Shown here piece by piece: positions 19,237 through 27,186 of a DNA stretch of 39,195 nucleotides. The notes below the pieces were generated by a model, which saw only the letters and a list, made by a program, of their open reading frames with translations, was not told the DNA's origin and made no database searches. The stretch is taken from NCBI GenBank assembly GCA_031292035.1, contig JARLHX010000183.1, forward strand, positions 1-39,195, given 5' to 3'. The position numbers and the translations under genes were made by a program. The first letter of the stretch is position 1. Every line of letters begins with the position of its first letter. The DNA comes from Negativicutes bacterium (lineage in GTDB: Bacteria; Bacillota_C; Negativicutes; Sporomusales_B; JARLHX01).

Positions 19237-19268
19237 TCTGAGTAAAACGTGATGAAGGAGGTATCGGT

Positions 19269-19361
19269 ATGGATCGTGTAGGCGGCATTAGTCATGAGTT
19301 AGGCGGGGTTGATCCCCAGGCGGACCAGAATCTGATACGCTTAGCTGGTCTTGCTCAGTAA
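19269..19361 (+). CDS. 30-aa conserved microprotein, paralog of the 38-aa ORF at 17321
   Basis: I do not recognise this protein. A strong ribosome site (GAAGGAGG) precedes the ATG, 32 bp after ilvC. Nearly the whole 30-aa product is the core seen in the other copy (RVGGISHELGGVDPQADQNL followed by IR), while the nine extra N-terminal residues of the other copy are absent. The two DNA sequences differ at many third positions yet keep the residues, so this is an old duplication under protein-level selection. It sits at the end of ilvNC and about 30 bp before the Ile T-box. No membrane segment, cysteine or known metal motif is present. Confidence 0.75.
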   Translation: MDRVGGISHELGGVDPQADQNLIRLAGLAQ

Positions 19362-19389
19362 TAAACGGAATAATAACTTGATTGTTTAA

Positions 19390-19646
19390 AGGTGATGACT
19401 GGGACGAATGTACAGTAAAACCGCTGCAGAGAGCCGGTGGGTGGTGCGAACCGGTGCGTACGCTGTATGATTGGATCACCCAGGAACTGCTTTGCCGAGG
19501 CGCTAAAGGTGCCCAGGTGAAGACGCGACCGCGCGTTACGGCGGAGCTGGCTGATAGGCTGGTAGATAATAGTGAAACATAGGGTGGTACCGCGGATTTT
19601 CCGCCCCTATTGACGTAACCGTCAATAGGGGCGGTTTTGTTTTTTC
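19390..19646 (+). promoter_or_regulatory. T-box leader, Ile-specific (specifier AUC)
   Basis: This is a second T-box with the same parts as the Leu one: GATGACTGGG...CACCCAGG of stem I, AGAGAGCCGGTGG, GTGCGAACCGGTGCG, the T-box AGGGTGGTACCGCG (19581-19594) and a terminator (CCGCCCCTATTGAC with GTCAATAGGGGCGG, then T run). The codon in the specifier position is ATC (19475-19477), isoleucine. Uncharged tRNA-Ile(GAU) should allow transcription of ilvB2. I see no strong promoter between the 30-aa ORF and this leader, so it may gate read-through from ilvNC. The strong similarity to the Leu leader points to duplication and a change of specifier. Confidence 0.93.
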
Positions 19647-19669
19647 TAAATCAAGTGGAGGTGGGAACG

Positions 19670-21337
19670 ATGATCATGTCTGGAGCTGCGGCAGTAGTGG
19701 CTTGTATATTAGAGCAGGGTGTCGACACCGTTTTTGGTTATCCGGGCGGGCAGATCATGCCGCTGTATGATGCGCTGTATGATGCCCCGCTCCGCCATAT
19801 TCTGACTGTGCACGAACAGGGGGCGGTTCATGCCGCCGACGGCTATGCCCGGGCCAGCGGGCGGGTGGGGGTATGTATCGCCACCTCGGGGCCAGGGGCG
19901 ACCAACCTGGTTACTGGGCTGGCGACGGCGTATCTTGACTCAGTGCCGATGGTGGCCATCACGGGGCAGGTGGCGACAAGCCTTCTGGGCCGCGACGCCT
20001 TTCAGGAAGTGGATATTACCGGAATCACCATGTCGGTGACTAAACACAATTTCTTGGTCAAGGACCCGGCTCGGATACCGGAAATCATGCGGCTGGCCTT
20101 TCGCCTCGCCCGCAGCGGCCGCCCAGGGCCGGTACTTGTCGACCTGCCGCGGGATGTCCAGGTAGGCAGTCTTGACTATAGCCCCTTGCTAGCACCGTCG
20201 CCGGAGCCGCAGGGTGAGCCGTCGGCGAAAATTCTCGCCGCTGTTCGCCAGGCGGCCCAGGCTTTGGAAACTGCCCGGCGGCCGGTCCTAGTGATCGGCG
20301 GCGGCGTGACCCGGGGTGGAGCCAGCGAGGCAGTACGACTGCTGGCAGAAAAATACCGGTTGCCGGTGGTCAGCACCTTGATGGGGCTCGGCGGCCTGCC
20401 GGCCTCCCATCCCCAATTTCTTGGTCTAACCGGGATGCACGGCCATAAGGCCGCCAATCACGCTGTTTGCAAGTCAGATTTGATCATTGCGGTTGGCAGC
20501 CGCTTCAGCGACCGGGTGACCGGCGACCGCCAGAAATATCTGACAGGCAAAACGCTCATTCATATTGATATCGATCGCTCGGAGGTAGGTAAGAATGTCG
20601 ATGCCTTGATCGGGCTGGTCGGTGAGCTCAGGTGCTTGCTAAACCTTCTTTCTGACGCCGGTAGCCCGCAAAACCTGGAGGAATGGTGGCAGACCATCGC
20701 CGGTTGGCGGCGCGAATTTGCCGATCAATGCGATGATCAACAGCTGACCGCCCCTTGGATGATGCGGGAAATCTCGCGCCAGGTGGCTGGCAAACAAGTC
20801 GTTTTTGCCACTGATGTCGGCCAGCACCAAATGTGGGCAGCTCAGCATCTGGCGGTCGACAGGCCAGGAAGCTGGCTAACGTCAGGAGGCCTCGGGACCA
20901 TGGGGTTTGGTCTGCCTGCGGCCATGGGAGCCCAGGTCGCCCTCCCTGACGCCCGGGCAATCCTCATTGCCGGCGACGGCGGCTTCAAAATGACGGCCAT
21001 GGAGCTTTTTACCATCGCAACATACAACCTGCCGGTCATTTCCATCATTGTCAATAACCGCTGCTTAGGCATGGTTCGCCAGTGGCAGCAGTTGTTTTTC
21101 CGGGAGCGCTATTCAGCCAGTCTGGCGCAGGGCGAGATGAATTTTGTTGCCCAGGCCCAGGCGTGCGGCGTGGCAGCCACGCGGGCGACTACCCCAGATC
21201 AGTTTCGGCAGGCTTTTGCCGACGCCTGGAGTGAGGGCAAACCGGCGGTGATTGTCGCTGATGTCGCGATGAACGACCTGGTAACGCCGATGATCGCCCC
21301 CGGCGCTCCCCTGGATCAATATGTGGCCATCGAATAA
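19670..21337 (+). CDS. ilvB: Acetohydroxyacid synthase large subunit, copy 2 (Trp retained)
   Basis: This 555-aa paralog of ilvB1 has the same ThDP site (Glu49 in HEQGAVHAADGYARASGR) and GDGGFKMTAMELFT. Unlike copy 1 it keeps Trp472 in GMVRQWQQ, the residue associated with high preference for 2-ketobutyrate, the isoleucine branch. This agrees with control by the Ile T-box immediately upstream. The ATG at 19670 follows GTGGAGGTGGG; an in-frame start at 19637 falls in the terminator and is rejected. No small-subunit gene follows; IlvN encoded upstream is the likely partner. The role as an isoleucine-dedicated AHAS is inference. Confidence 0.95.
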   Translation: MIMSGAAAVVACILEQGVDTVFGYPGGQIMPLYDALYDAPLRHILTVHEQGAVHAADGYARASGRVGVCIATSGPGATNLVTGLATAYLDSVPMVAITGQVATSLLGRDAFQEVDITGITMSVTKHNFLVKDPARIPEIMRLAFRLARSGRPGPVLVDLPRDVQVGSLDYSPLLAPSPEPQGEPSAKILAAVRQAAQALETARRPVLVIGGGVTRGGASEAVRLLAEKYRLPVVSTLMGLGGLPASHPQFLGLTGMHGHKAANHAVCKSDLIIAVGSRFSDRVTGDRQKYLTGKTLIHIDIDRSEVGKNVDALIGLVGELRCLLNLLSDAGSPQNLEEWWQTIAGWRREFADQCDDQQLTAPWMMREISRQVAGKQVVFATDVGQHQMWAAQHLAVDRPGSWLTSGGLGTMGFGLPAAMGAQVALPDARAILIAGDGGFKMTAMELFTIATYNLPVISIIVNNRCLGMVRQWQQLFFRERYSASLAQGEMNFVAQAQACGVAATRATTPDQFRQAFADAWSEGKPAVIVADVAMNDLVTPMIAPGAPLDQYVAIE

Positions 21338-21424
21338 CAAAGGGATTTTAGCCCTTGGGGCAAAACATAATATATAAAGAAACAACTTTATTATTAATTG
21401 GTGGCTGACAGGTGGTGGCGAAAA

Positions 21425-22681
21425 ATGGCGGCAACAAATAAATATAAGGCGACCATAACTTTGGGATTGGTTTCCCTTGGTTTTGCCATTAGCTATCCGT
21501 TCAGCAATACCTTTTGGGGCGGCGTTGTCGCCAGTGGCTGCAGCGCGGCGATGGTCGGCGGATTGGCCGATTGGTTCGCAGTTTCCGCCTTGTTTCGCCG
21601 ACCGCTCGGTATTCCTTTTCGCACCGAGATTATTCCTCGCAACCGGGAGCGCATTTCCCAGGCCATCATCGACATGGTCGAGCAGGAACTGTTGACAATG
21701 GAAAATATTTGTGACACCCTCAACCGTTATGACATGGGCGGCTTATTGGTCGACTATTTTGTAAATCATGGCGGGAGCGCGCATATTAAAGAATTTGCCG
21801 CTAAACTTGGCATCGATGCTCTGGAAAAAACCAATTCCGCCAAGATCAGTCGTTTTCTGGCTGAACTGATTCAGGCCCACGGCGGCAAAATACCGTTGGC
21901 CCCGGCAGTGGCGCAGACCTTAACCTGGTCGGTAAGTAGCGGCTATTTCGATAAGCTTTTGGATTTTATCATCGCCGAGCTCGGTCTTCTTATCCGGCAG
22001 TCGCAGGTGAAACACTTGCTGACCAACCTGCTGGGGGAGGCCAGGCAGGTGTATGAAAAAGATATGCGGCGGCGCAAGCTGGCCAGTCAAATCCTCGAGC
22101 AGCTGGGCGTCACGGCCGGCAGTCTGGCAGGATTGCTTCAGCAAAAGTGCGGCGAATTTCTCGGTGAACTGCAAGAACAAAAACACCCCCTCCGGGAGCA
22201 GCTGCGGCAAAAAGCGGCCGACTTTGCCGGACGTCTGGCTGACGATCCCGTTCTCCAGGCGCGTTTCGAGGAGCGAAAGATAGAGCTTATCGCCGGCTAC
22301 GCCGGGTTGGAGGACCAACTCGACGACTGGATTCAAGCGCTGCTGGGAGCCGCCAAGGCCGATAGCGGCAAAGCCGTGATCCGCAGGTGGCTCGATTTAC
22401 AGGTCGATAGTCTGATAGCCACCTTCCAGCGGAATGCCGACCAGCAGCAGATCTTGGGCAACTTGGCCAAAAAGGCGCTGATCAGACTGGTCGAGACCCA
22501 TCATGCCGCAATCGGTACTATTGTCCGCGAACGGCTGACCCAGCTTTCGACACCGGCGCTGGTGGAATTTATCGAGGGCCGGGTGGGTAATGATCTGCAG
22601 ATGATTCGAATTAATGGCTCGGTAGTCGGCGGACTGGCAGGACTGTTGATTTTTCTGCTGACCTATTGGTGGCAGGTATGA
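21425..22681 (+). CDS. DUF445 family membrane protein, first of a tandem pair
   Basis: This 418-aa DUF445 (YjiN/YheB-like) protein has an N-terminal membrane segment followed by the family hallmark GGLADWFAVSALFRRPLGIP and IIPRNRERI, a long helical middle (about residues 90-380), and the C-terminal RINGSVVGGLAGLLIFLL membrane anchor. Family function is unknown. The ATG at 21425 is chosen because AGGTGG is correctly spaced before it; TTG and GTG codons upstream are possible. It overlaps the next gene by ATGA, so the two are coupled. It follows ilvB2 by 87 bp with no convincing terminator between. Confidence 0.85.
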   Translation: MAATNKYKATITLGLVSLGFAISYPFSNTFWGGVVASGCSAAMVGGLADWFAVSALFRRPLGIPFRTEIIPRNRERISQAIIDMVEQELLTMENICDTLNRYDMGGLLVDYFVNHGGSAHIKEFAAKLGIDALEKTNSAKISRFLAELIQAHGGKIPLAPAVAQTLTWSVSSGYFDKLLDFIIAELGLLIRQSQVKHLLTNLLGEARQVYEKDMRRRKLASQILEQLGVTAGSLAGLLQQKCGEFLGELQEQKHPLREQLRQKAADFAGRLADDPVLQARFEERKIELIAGYAGLEDQLDDWIQALLGAAKADSGKAVIRRWLDLQVDSLIATFQRNADQQQILGNLAKKALIRLVETHHAAIGTIVRERLTQLSTPALVEFIEGRVGNDLQMIRINGSVVGGLAGLLIFLLTYWWQV

Positions 22682-23964
22682 CGGTAGATTACAGCAAGAA
22701 GGCCAACCTGGTGCTAGGGTGGGTATTCGCCCTGTTTGCCGCCGCCGCGGTGATCCACTATTTTTACCCTGACCACCTCGTTGTCAAATTGCTTTACACC
22801 GTATTCGAAGCCGCGCTGGTTGGCGGAATCGCCGACTGGTTTGCCGTGACAGCGCTGTTTCGCCGGCCGCTTGGTATTCCCTGGCATACGGCCCTTATCC
22901 CAAGTAATCGGGATAAAATGATCGGAGCCATCGCGGCGGCAGTGCAGAATGACCTTCTCAGCAAGGATTCGATCAAACGACGTCTGGCTGGCGCCCGGAT
23001 TGTCGACCTTGCCATCAAATGGGTGGAAGAGAGGGACCGGCAAACGATATTTTCCGGGTTAGTTGCCCACTATGCAGAGCGCGTTCTGGCGGATATCGAC
23101 AGCCAGGCACTGGCAAAATACGGGCAACGACTGCTGAAAAACTATCTGCGGAAAGCGATGTTGGCCGATAAAATACGGCAGGTGCTTGACTGGGCTCTCC
23201 GGAGCGGAGCGTTGGACCGGTTGCTGGATTATATTCTGGCTGAATTGCGGGTAGTGGTCGAAAGAGACAGCAGCCGGCAGGCCATCCAGCAGTACCTGGA
23301 AAAATATAAGGAGAGCGTCAGTCAAAGCTGGTGGCAGCAACTGATCCTTGATATCGCCGAATTGACCAATACGCTGAATATGGCGGAAGCAGCGTCCGTC
23401 CTGCACGGCGAGGTGCAACACTTTATCCGGGATATGGCTGATCGCGAACATCCTTTCAGGCATTGGATTCGGGTCCGGTTGGCGGTCGCCGGGGATAATC
23501 TGGCAAACGATTCAGCGTGGCGGGAAAATATTTTGGCCTGGCAGCATGGTCTGGCCGGTCGGCTTGAATTTGCCGACGCGCTTGCGGTGCTGATAGTCCT
23601 GGCGAGAGACAGCGTCACTCCAGCCGATGCAGCTGCCTGGGCAGGTCGGCAGACGGAAAAGCTGTGGAATACTTTCAAGGCCGACACTGAATTGCAGGAT
23701 TGGGTAGAAGAGCGGCTAAAACTAGCTCTTGGAGAATTTATCGATATTGAGCATCGGATTGTGGCCACGATCGTCAAAGAAGCATTGCAACGCCTCAGCG
23801 ACAGCGACCTGAACCGGTTTGTCGAAGACAAGGCCGGGGAAGATCTGGCCTGGATTCGGATCAACGGATCGGTGGTCGGAGGCATCGTCGGCCTATTGCT
23901 ATTTCTTATCCTTCACTATTTCTATGATCCCTATGTCGTTCCGCTAATTAGAGCCTGGTTGTAA
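22678..23964 (+). CDS. DUF445 family membrane protein, second of a tandem pair
   Basis: This 428-aa paralog of the preceding gene has the same plan: an N-terminal membrane segment, GGIADWFAVTALFRRPLGIP with LIPSNRDKM, a long helical middle and a C-terminal WIRINGSVVGGIVGLLLFLI anchor. The ATG at 22678 overlaps the previous stop codon. The two proteins are diverged over the middle but match at both ends, suggesting an obligate hetero-oligomer or a membrane tether at both ends. Function is unknown. Confidence 0.87.
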   Translation: MTVDYSKKANLVLGWVFALFAAAAVIHYFYPDHLVVKLLYTVFEAALVGGIADWFAVTALFRRPLGIPWHTALIPSNRDKMIGAIAAAVQNDLLSKDSIKRRLAGARIVDLAIKWVEERDRQTIFSGLVAHYAERVLADIDSQALAKYGQRLLKNYLRKAMLADKIRQVLDWALRSGALDRLLDYILAELRVVVERDSSRQAIQQYLEKYKESVSQSWWQQLILDIAELTNTLNMAEAASVLHGEVQHFIRDMADREHPFRHWIRVRLAVAGDNLANDSAWRENILAWQHGLAGRLEFADALAVLIVLARDSVTPADAAAWAGRQTEKLWNTFKADTELQDWVEERLKLALGEFIDIEHRIVATIVKEALQRLSDSDLNRFVEDKAGEDLAWIRINGSVVGGIVGLLLFLILHYFYDPYVVPLIRAWL

Positions 23965-23968
23965 GAAA

Positions 23969-24013
23969 CAAAGTAAACCCCGCCCCCTATTACAGGGGGC
24001 GAGGTTTACTTTG
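23969..24013. terminator. Bidirectional terminator between the DUF445 pair and the PhoH gene
   Basis: A long stem (CAAAGTAAACC and CGCCCCCT with AGGGGGCG and GGTTTACTTTG, with one mismatch) lies between the convergent genes. It lacks a long T run. Confidence 0.7.
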
Positions 24014-24026
24014 CAGGAAATGACGA

Positions 24027-25412
24027 TTACAGTCTGACTGCTGCCTCGGCCGCCAGCGGCGACCGTTCGCATTCTTCTTGGCTGAGGGTGACTTGGAAAC
24101 AAAGCTTTGAACCGCGCATTTTATCACTTGCATAGACCAGGCCGTTGGTTCGGCTATCCAAATAGGGATGGTCGATTTGCGCCGGATCGCCAAGCAGAAT
24201 GATTTTGGTGCCTAGGCCTGGCCGGGTGATGATCCCTTTGGCTTGACGCGGCGTGGAGTTTTGCATTTCGTCCAGAATCATCCAGTATTTTTGCACAGAA
24301 CGGCCTCGCTGATAAGCGAGTGCTTCAGTCTGAATAATGCGTTTATCAAATAACATTTGAACCGTGTCTTCCACTTGGGCAATCTCTTTGTCCTCAGTCA
24401 TCAGGCTGCCGGACATAAGGGTAAATAAATTATCGCGAATTCCCCGCATATAGGGGGCGATTTTCTCGTTTTCCGATCCGGGTAAAAAACCGATGTCTTC
24501 GTCCATCGGGATATTTGGCCGGCAGATTAATAGATGGTGATAGGCGCGCGGGCGACACTCCATATTTTCGTGTAACCCCACCGCCAGAGAATAAAAAGTC
24601 TTTGCCGTCCCGGAAATCCCTTTGATAATAATAAGCGGGGCTTCTTCGGCGCTCATCATTAAACATTCCTGCATGAAGATTTGGCCGACATTGCGAGGGG
24701 TGACGCCGAAAGGAGTACGATTGCGATACCGCAATTGGACGACCTTTTGCCCGTCAAATCGGCCTAAGGCGGTATGGCGGTCTTTATCAGTCGACTTAAT
24801 CAACAGGAATTGATTTGTCGTTAGATCGACAGAAGAGAGCCGATGGATCGTTTCGTCGAACATGGAAAGAGTATCGGGCGTAATGAAATTTGCGTCGTCG
24901 GCATAGAAACGGTCAATGTTTTCGGAAGAGGTGTATACCACCGCTCTTCCGGTATATTGCTCCTCAACTGCTGCGACCTTTTCGTTGCGAAAGTCTTCGG
25001 CGGCGATTCTCAGAATCGATGCCTTTACGCGCATGTTCGTGTCTTGCGTTACTAAAACAACATCTTTATTTTGGTCGACAAGACCTTTGCAGACTTGTAA
25101 TATTCGATTGTCAGGTTTGTTTTTATCCCAATATTCGCTGACAATGGTGGCAAGATGATTGGTTTCAACCTGGAGCATGCCGCCCTCATCGTTGAGAGAA
25201 ACACCCTCCAATAAATTTCCCTTTAGTCGTAATGTGTCAATAATACGACTTGTTTGGCGACTGTTTGCGCCTCTATCGGTTGATTCTCGTTTAAACCGGT
25301 CAAGTTCTTCCAAGACAACTTCCGGAATAATAACATGATGTTCGTCAAAAGCGAAGATCGCATTAGGAGAATTCAATAACACGTTCGTATCTAAAACATA
25401 ATATTTGCTCAC
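24027..25412 (-). CDS. PIN-PhoH fusion protein (YlaK/PhoH2-like)
   Basis: This 461-aa protein joins an N-terminal PIN RNase-type domain (YYVLDTNVLLNSP, EVVLEELDRFK, later acidic TQDTNMR) to a C-terminal PhoH ATPase (about residues 240-455, Walker B region WMILDEMQN and the later GDPAQIDHPYLD). PhoH2 proteins are RNA-unwinding and RNA-cleaving enzymes. The Walker A reads GISGTAKT (265-272): the usual Gly before Lys is Ala270. The start chosen is GTG at 25412, seven bases after AAGGAGG, giving MSKYYVLDTN. It is monocistronic, with its 5' region in a 443-bp gap. Confidence 0.9.
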   Translation of the reverse strand: MSKYYVLDTNVLLNSPNAIFAFDEHHVIIPEVVLEELDRFKRESTDRGANSRQTSRIIDTLRLKGNLLEGVSLNDEGGMLQVETNHLATIVSEYWDKNKPDNRILQVCKGLVDQNKDVVLVTQDTNMRVKASILRIAAEDFRNEKVAAVEEQYTGRAVVYTSSENIDRFYADDANFITPDTLSMFDETIHRLSSVDLTTNQFLLIKSTDKDRHTALGRFDGQKVVQLRYRNRTPFGVTPRNVGQIFMQECLMMSAEEAPLIIIKGISGTAKTFYSLAVGLHENMECRPRAYHHLLICRPNIPMDEDIGFLPGSENEKIAPYMRGIRDNLFTLMSGSLMTEDKEIAQVEDTVQMLFDKRIIQTEALAYQRGRSVQKYWMILDEMQNSTPRQAKGIITRPGLGTKIILLGDPAQIDHPYLDSRTNGLVYASDKMRGSKLCFQVTLSQEECERSPLAAEAAVRL

Positions 25413-25855
25413 AGGAAGGCCTCCTTCTTTCGCATGCAACTTGCAATAAAATGACTGTCGTCATACACGGCAAGACAAAATCAATAGTAAATCATGCTGT
25501 ATTTTAATACACAGCTTACGAAGGAGTATTGAACAAACTTCTAAGGAAGGACATCATACTTATTCAAGCAAATCCCCTTTCTTTTGACAGAAATTGAGAT
25601 GTTTATTTTTATTATAGCGTAAACTAACGGCAACCGCATTATATTTGTCGTTTTGTTAACGAATTATTAACAACATATGGCAGTAAAATTGAGCTATACG
25701 CTTGATCGACACTATATCTTGCGTTTCGCCTTCTCCGTATAATAGGGGGGATCCTACCCCGGGACTGGGGCAGGAAATCGTTGTCGATAGGGCGAAGTGC
25801 CGTCCATGGGATGAGATGCTATGCTGGAAATGGCACATTTCGGAGGGATTCGATC
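25413..25855. other. Intergenic region between phoH and the enolase-superfamily gene
   Basis: This divergent 443-bp gap holds no convincing gene. An ATGAC-TGTC-GTCAT inverted repeat lies near 25449-25464 in the phoH 5' region. A + strand TTGACA is at 25584-25589, followed by AT-rich sequence without a well-spaced -10. Promoters for both genes are expected here, but none can be placed with confidence. Confidence 0.5.
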
Positions 25856-26968
25856 ATGAAGATAACCAATGTTGAAGTCGTGTGTCTTGCGGTACCCCTC
25901 GAGGAGCCGGTGCAGCTTTCTTTCGGGAGGATGACTTACCGGCGAAGCTGCCTGGTTCATGTTGAAACCGACGCCGGGGTCGACGGCTGGGGGGAAAGTT
26001 TTGTCAATCACCCTTTTTGGGCCTTGGAAGAACGGAAGATAACCATTGAACAAGGGGTCAGGCCGCTGGTGCTTGGCGAAGATCCGTTACATATTAACAA
26101 AGTGTGGGAAAAGATGTATGGGTCGCTCAATACCCTCGGCCTCCAGGCTGGTGCCAGGGGCCAATTCATGCAGGCCATCAGCGGTGTGGACATTGCTCTG
26201 TGGGATATAAAAGGGAAGGCGCTCGGCCTTTCGGTGTGCGAGCTTCTCGGCGGCAAAATGATGGACAGCGCCGAAGTATATGCCAGCGGTCTGGGCCCGA
26301 AGAACCCCGAAAAGCAGGTCCGGCAATATGCTGACTACGGGATAAAAGCTTTCAAATTAAAGGTCGGTTTCGGCAAGGCGTTTGACACCAATAATATCGA
26401 AAAAACGTGGTCTGCAATGCCGCAAGGCGGCCGGCTGATGCTTGACGCCAACATGGCCTGGAACCGGAAAGAGGCTCTGGAAATGGTGGAAATACTAAAA
26501 AATTATCAGATTGAGTGGCTAGAAGAGCCTTGCTCCTGCGAGGATGTTGATGCTTTGGCGGTGTTGACAAAAAAGAGCCCAATTCCGATCGCCGGGGGCG
26601 AAAATGTCTATTGTCAGGATGGGTTTCGCAGGGCGTTCGGTCAAAATATTTTTGCAATTGCCCAGCCGGACCTAACGAAAACTGGCGGGATTTCCGAAAT
26701 GGCTTGTATTTGTCAGATGGCCAGGGCCTGCGAAAAACCCTGGGCGCCTCACTTCTTCGGCAACGCCGTCGGCTTAGCGGCGACCCTGCAGGTGTTTGCG
26801 GCCATTCCGGGAGGCCTGATCGTGGAACTGGATGCCAACCCCAATCCGCTTCGCACTGAACTGCTATCCAATCCCCTGGAAATCGTTGACGGTCGGGTGA
26901 GCATCCCTGCCGGACCTGGTCTGGGTGTGACGATTAACCTGGACACAGTGGCAAAATACAGAATTTAG
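25856..26968 (+). CDS. Mandelate racemase-subgroup enolase-superfamily enzyme
   Basis: This 370-aa TIM-barrel enzyme should abstract a proton alpha to a carboxylate, as a racemase, acid-sugar dehydratase or cycloisomerase. All key residues of the mandelate racemase subgroup are present: Lys167-x-Lys169 (FKLKV), metal ligands Asp197 (LDANMAW), Glu223 (WLEEP) and Glu249 (AGGEN), and the Asp272/His299 dyad (QPD, WAPHFFGNAVG). With bases on both faces, 1,1-proton transfer or dehydration is possible. GGAGGG precedes the ATG. No sugar-acid pathway genes are adjacent, so the substrate is open; a hydrophobic microORF follows by 13 bp. Confidence 0.88.
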   Translation: MKITNVEVVCLAVPLEEPVQLSFGRMTYRRSCLVHVETDAGVDGWGESFVNHPFWALEERKITIEQGVRPLVLGEDPLHINKVWEKMYGSLNTLGLQAGARGQFMQAISGVDIALWDIKGKALGLSVCELLGGKMMDSAEVYASGLGPKNPEKQVRQYADYGIKAFKLKVGFGKAFDTNNIEKTWSAMPQGGRLMLDANMAWNRKEALEMVEILKNYQIEWLEEPCSCEDVDALAVLTKKSPIPIAGGENVYCQDGFRRAFGQNIFAIAQPDLTKTGGISEMACICQMARACEKPWAPHFFGNAVGLAATLQVFAAIPGGLIVELDANPNPLRTELLSNPLEIVDGRVSIPAGPGLGVTINLDTVAKYRI

Positions 26969-26981
26969 AGCAGCAAGGGGG

Positions 26982-27095
26982 ATGACCATGCAGGAGCGAG
27001 TGTTGGCCACCTTGATGATCATCCTGGCTTTTTTGTGCGAAGTGCTTGATGTGGCATCCAAACTGCTTGCTGATCTGATCACCCCCAGACGGTAG
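26982..27095 (+). CDS. 37-aa hydrophobic small protein
   Basis: I do not recognise this ORF. It starts 13 bp after the enolase-superfamily stop with AAGGGGG just upstream, and has 37 codons. Residues 7-23 (VLATLMIILAFLCEVLD) form one hydrophobic stretch, followed by a helical segment and a basic end (TPRR). This suggests a single-span or peripheral membrane peptide cotranscribed with the upstream enzyme gene. Chance is not excluded. Confidence 0.5.
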   Translation: MTMQERVLATLMIILAFLCEVLDVASKLLADLITPRR

Positions 27096-27109
27096 AAAAA
27101 TATGGCTGG

Positions 27110-27148
27110 TGACAGTGTCAACCATCAAGCAGCGATACATACTATAAT
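27110..27148 (+). promoter_or_regulatory. Promoter with overlapping palindrome upstream of the 27187 gene
   Basis: TATAAT is at 27143-27148. The expected -35 position (about 27120) shows no good TTGACA but abuts the perfect palindrome TGACA-G-TGTCA (27110-27120). The palindrome could be an activator or repressor site. Moderately supported only. Confidence 0.4.
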
Positions 27149-27186
27149 TATGGCAGTAGCACACTTTGCCGACAGGAGTGACATGA

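Noticed and set aside
25826..25850. Sigma-54 promoter (TGGCAC) before the enolase-superfamily gene
   Set aside because: TGGCAC is present but no TTGC[A/T] follows at the required spacing.
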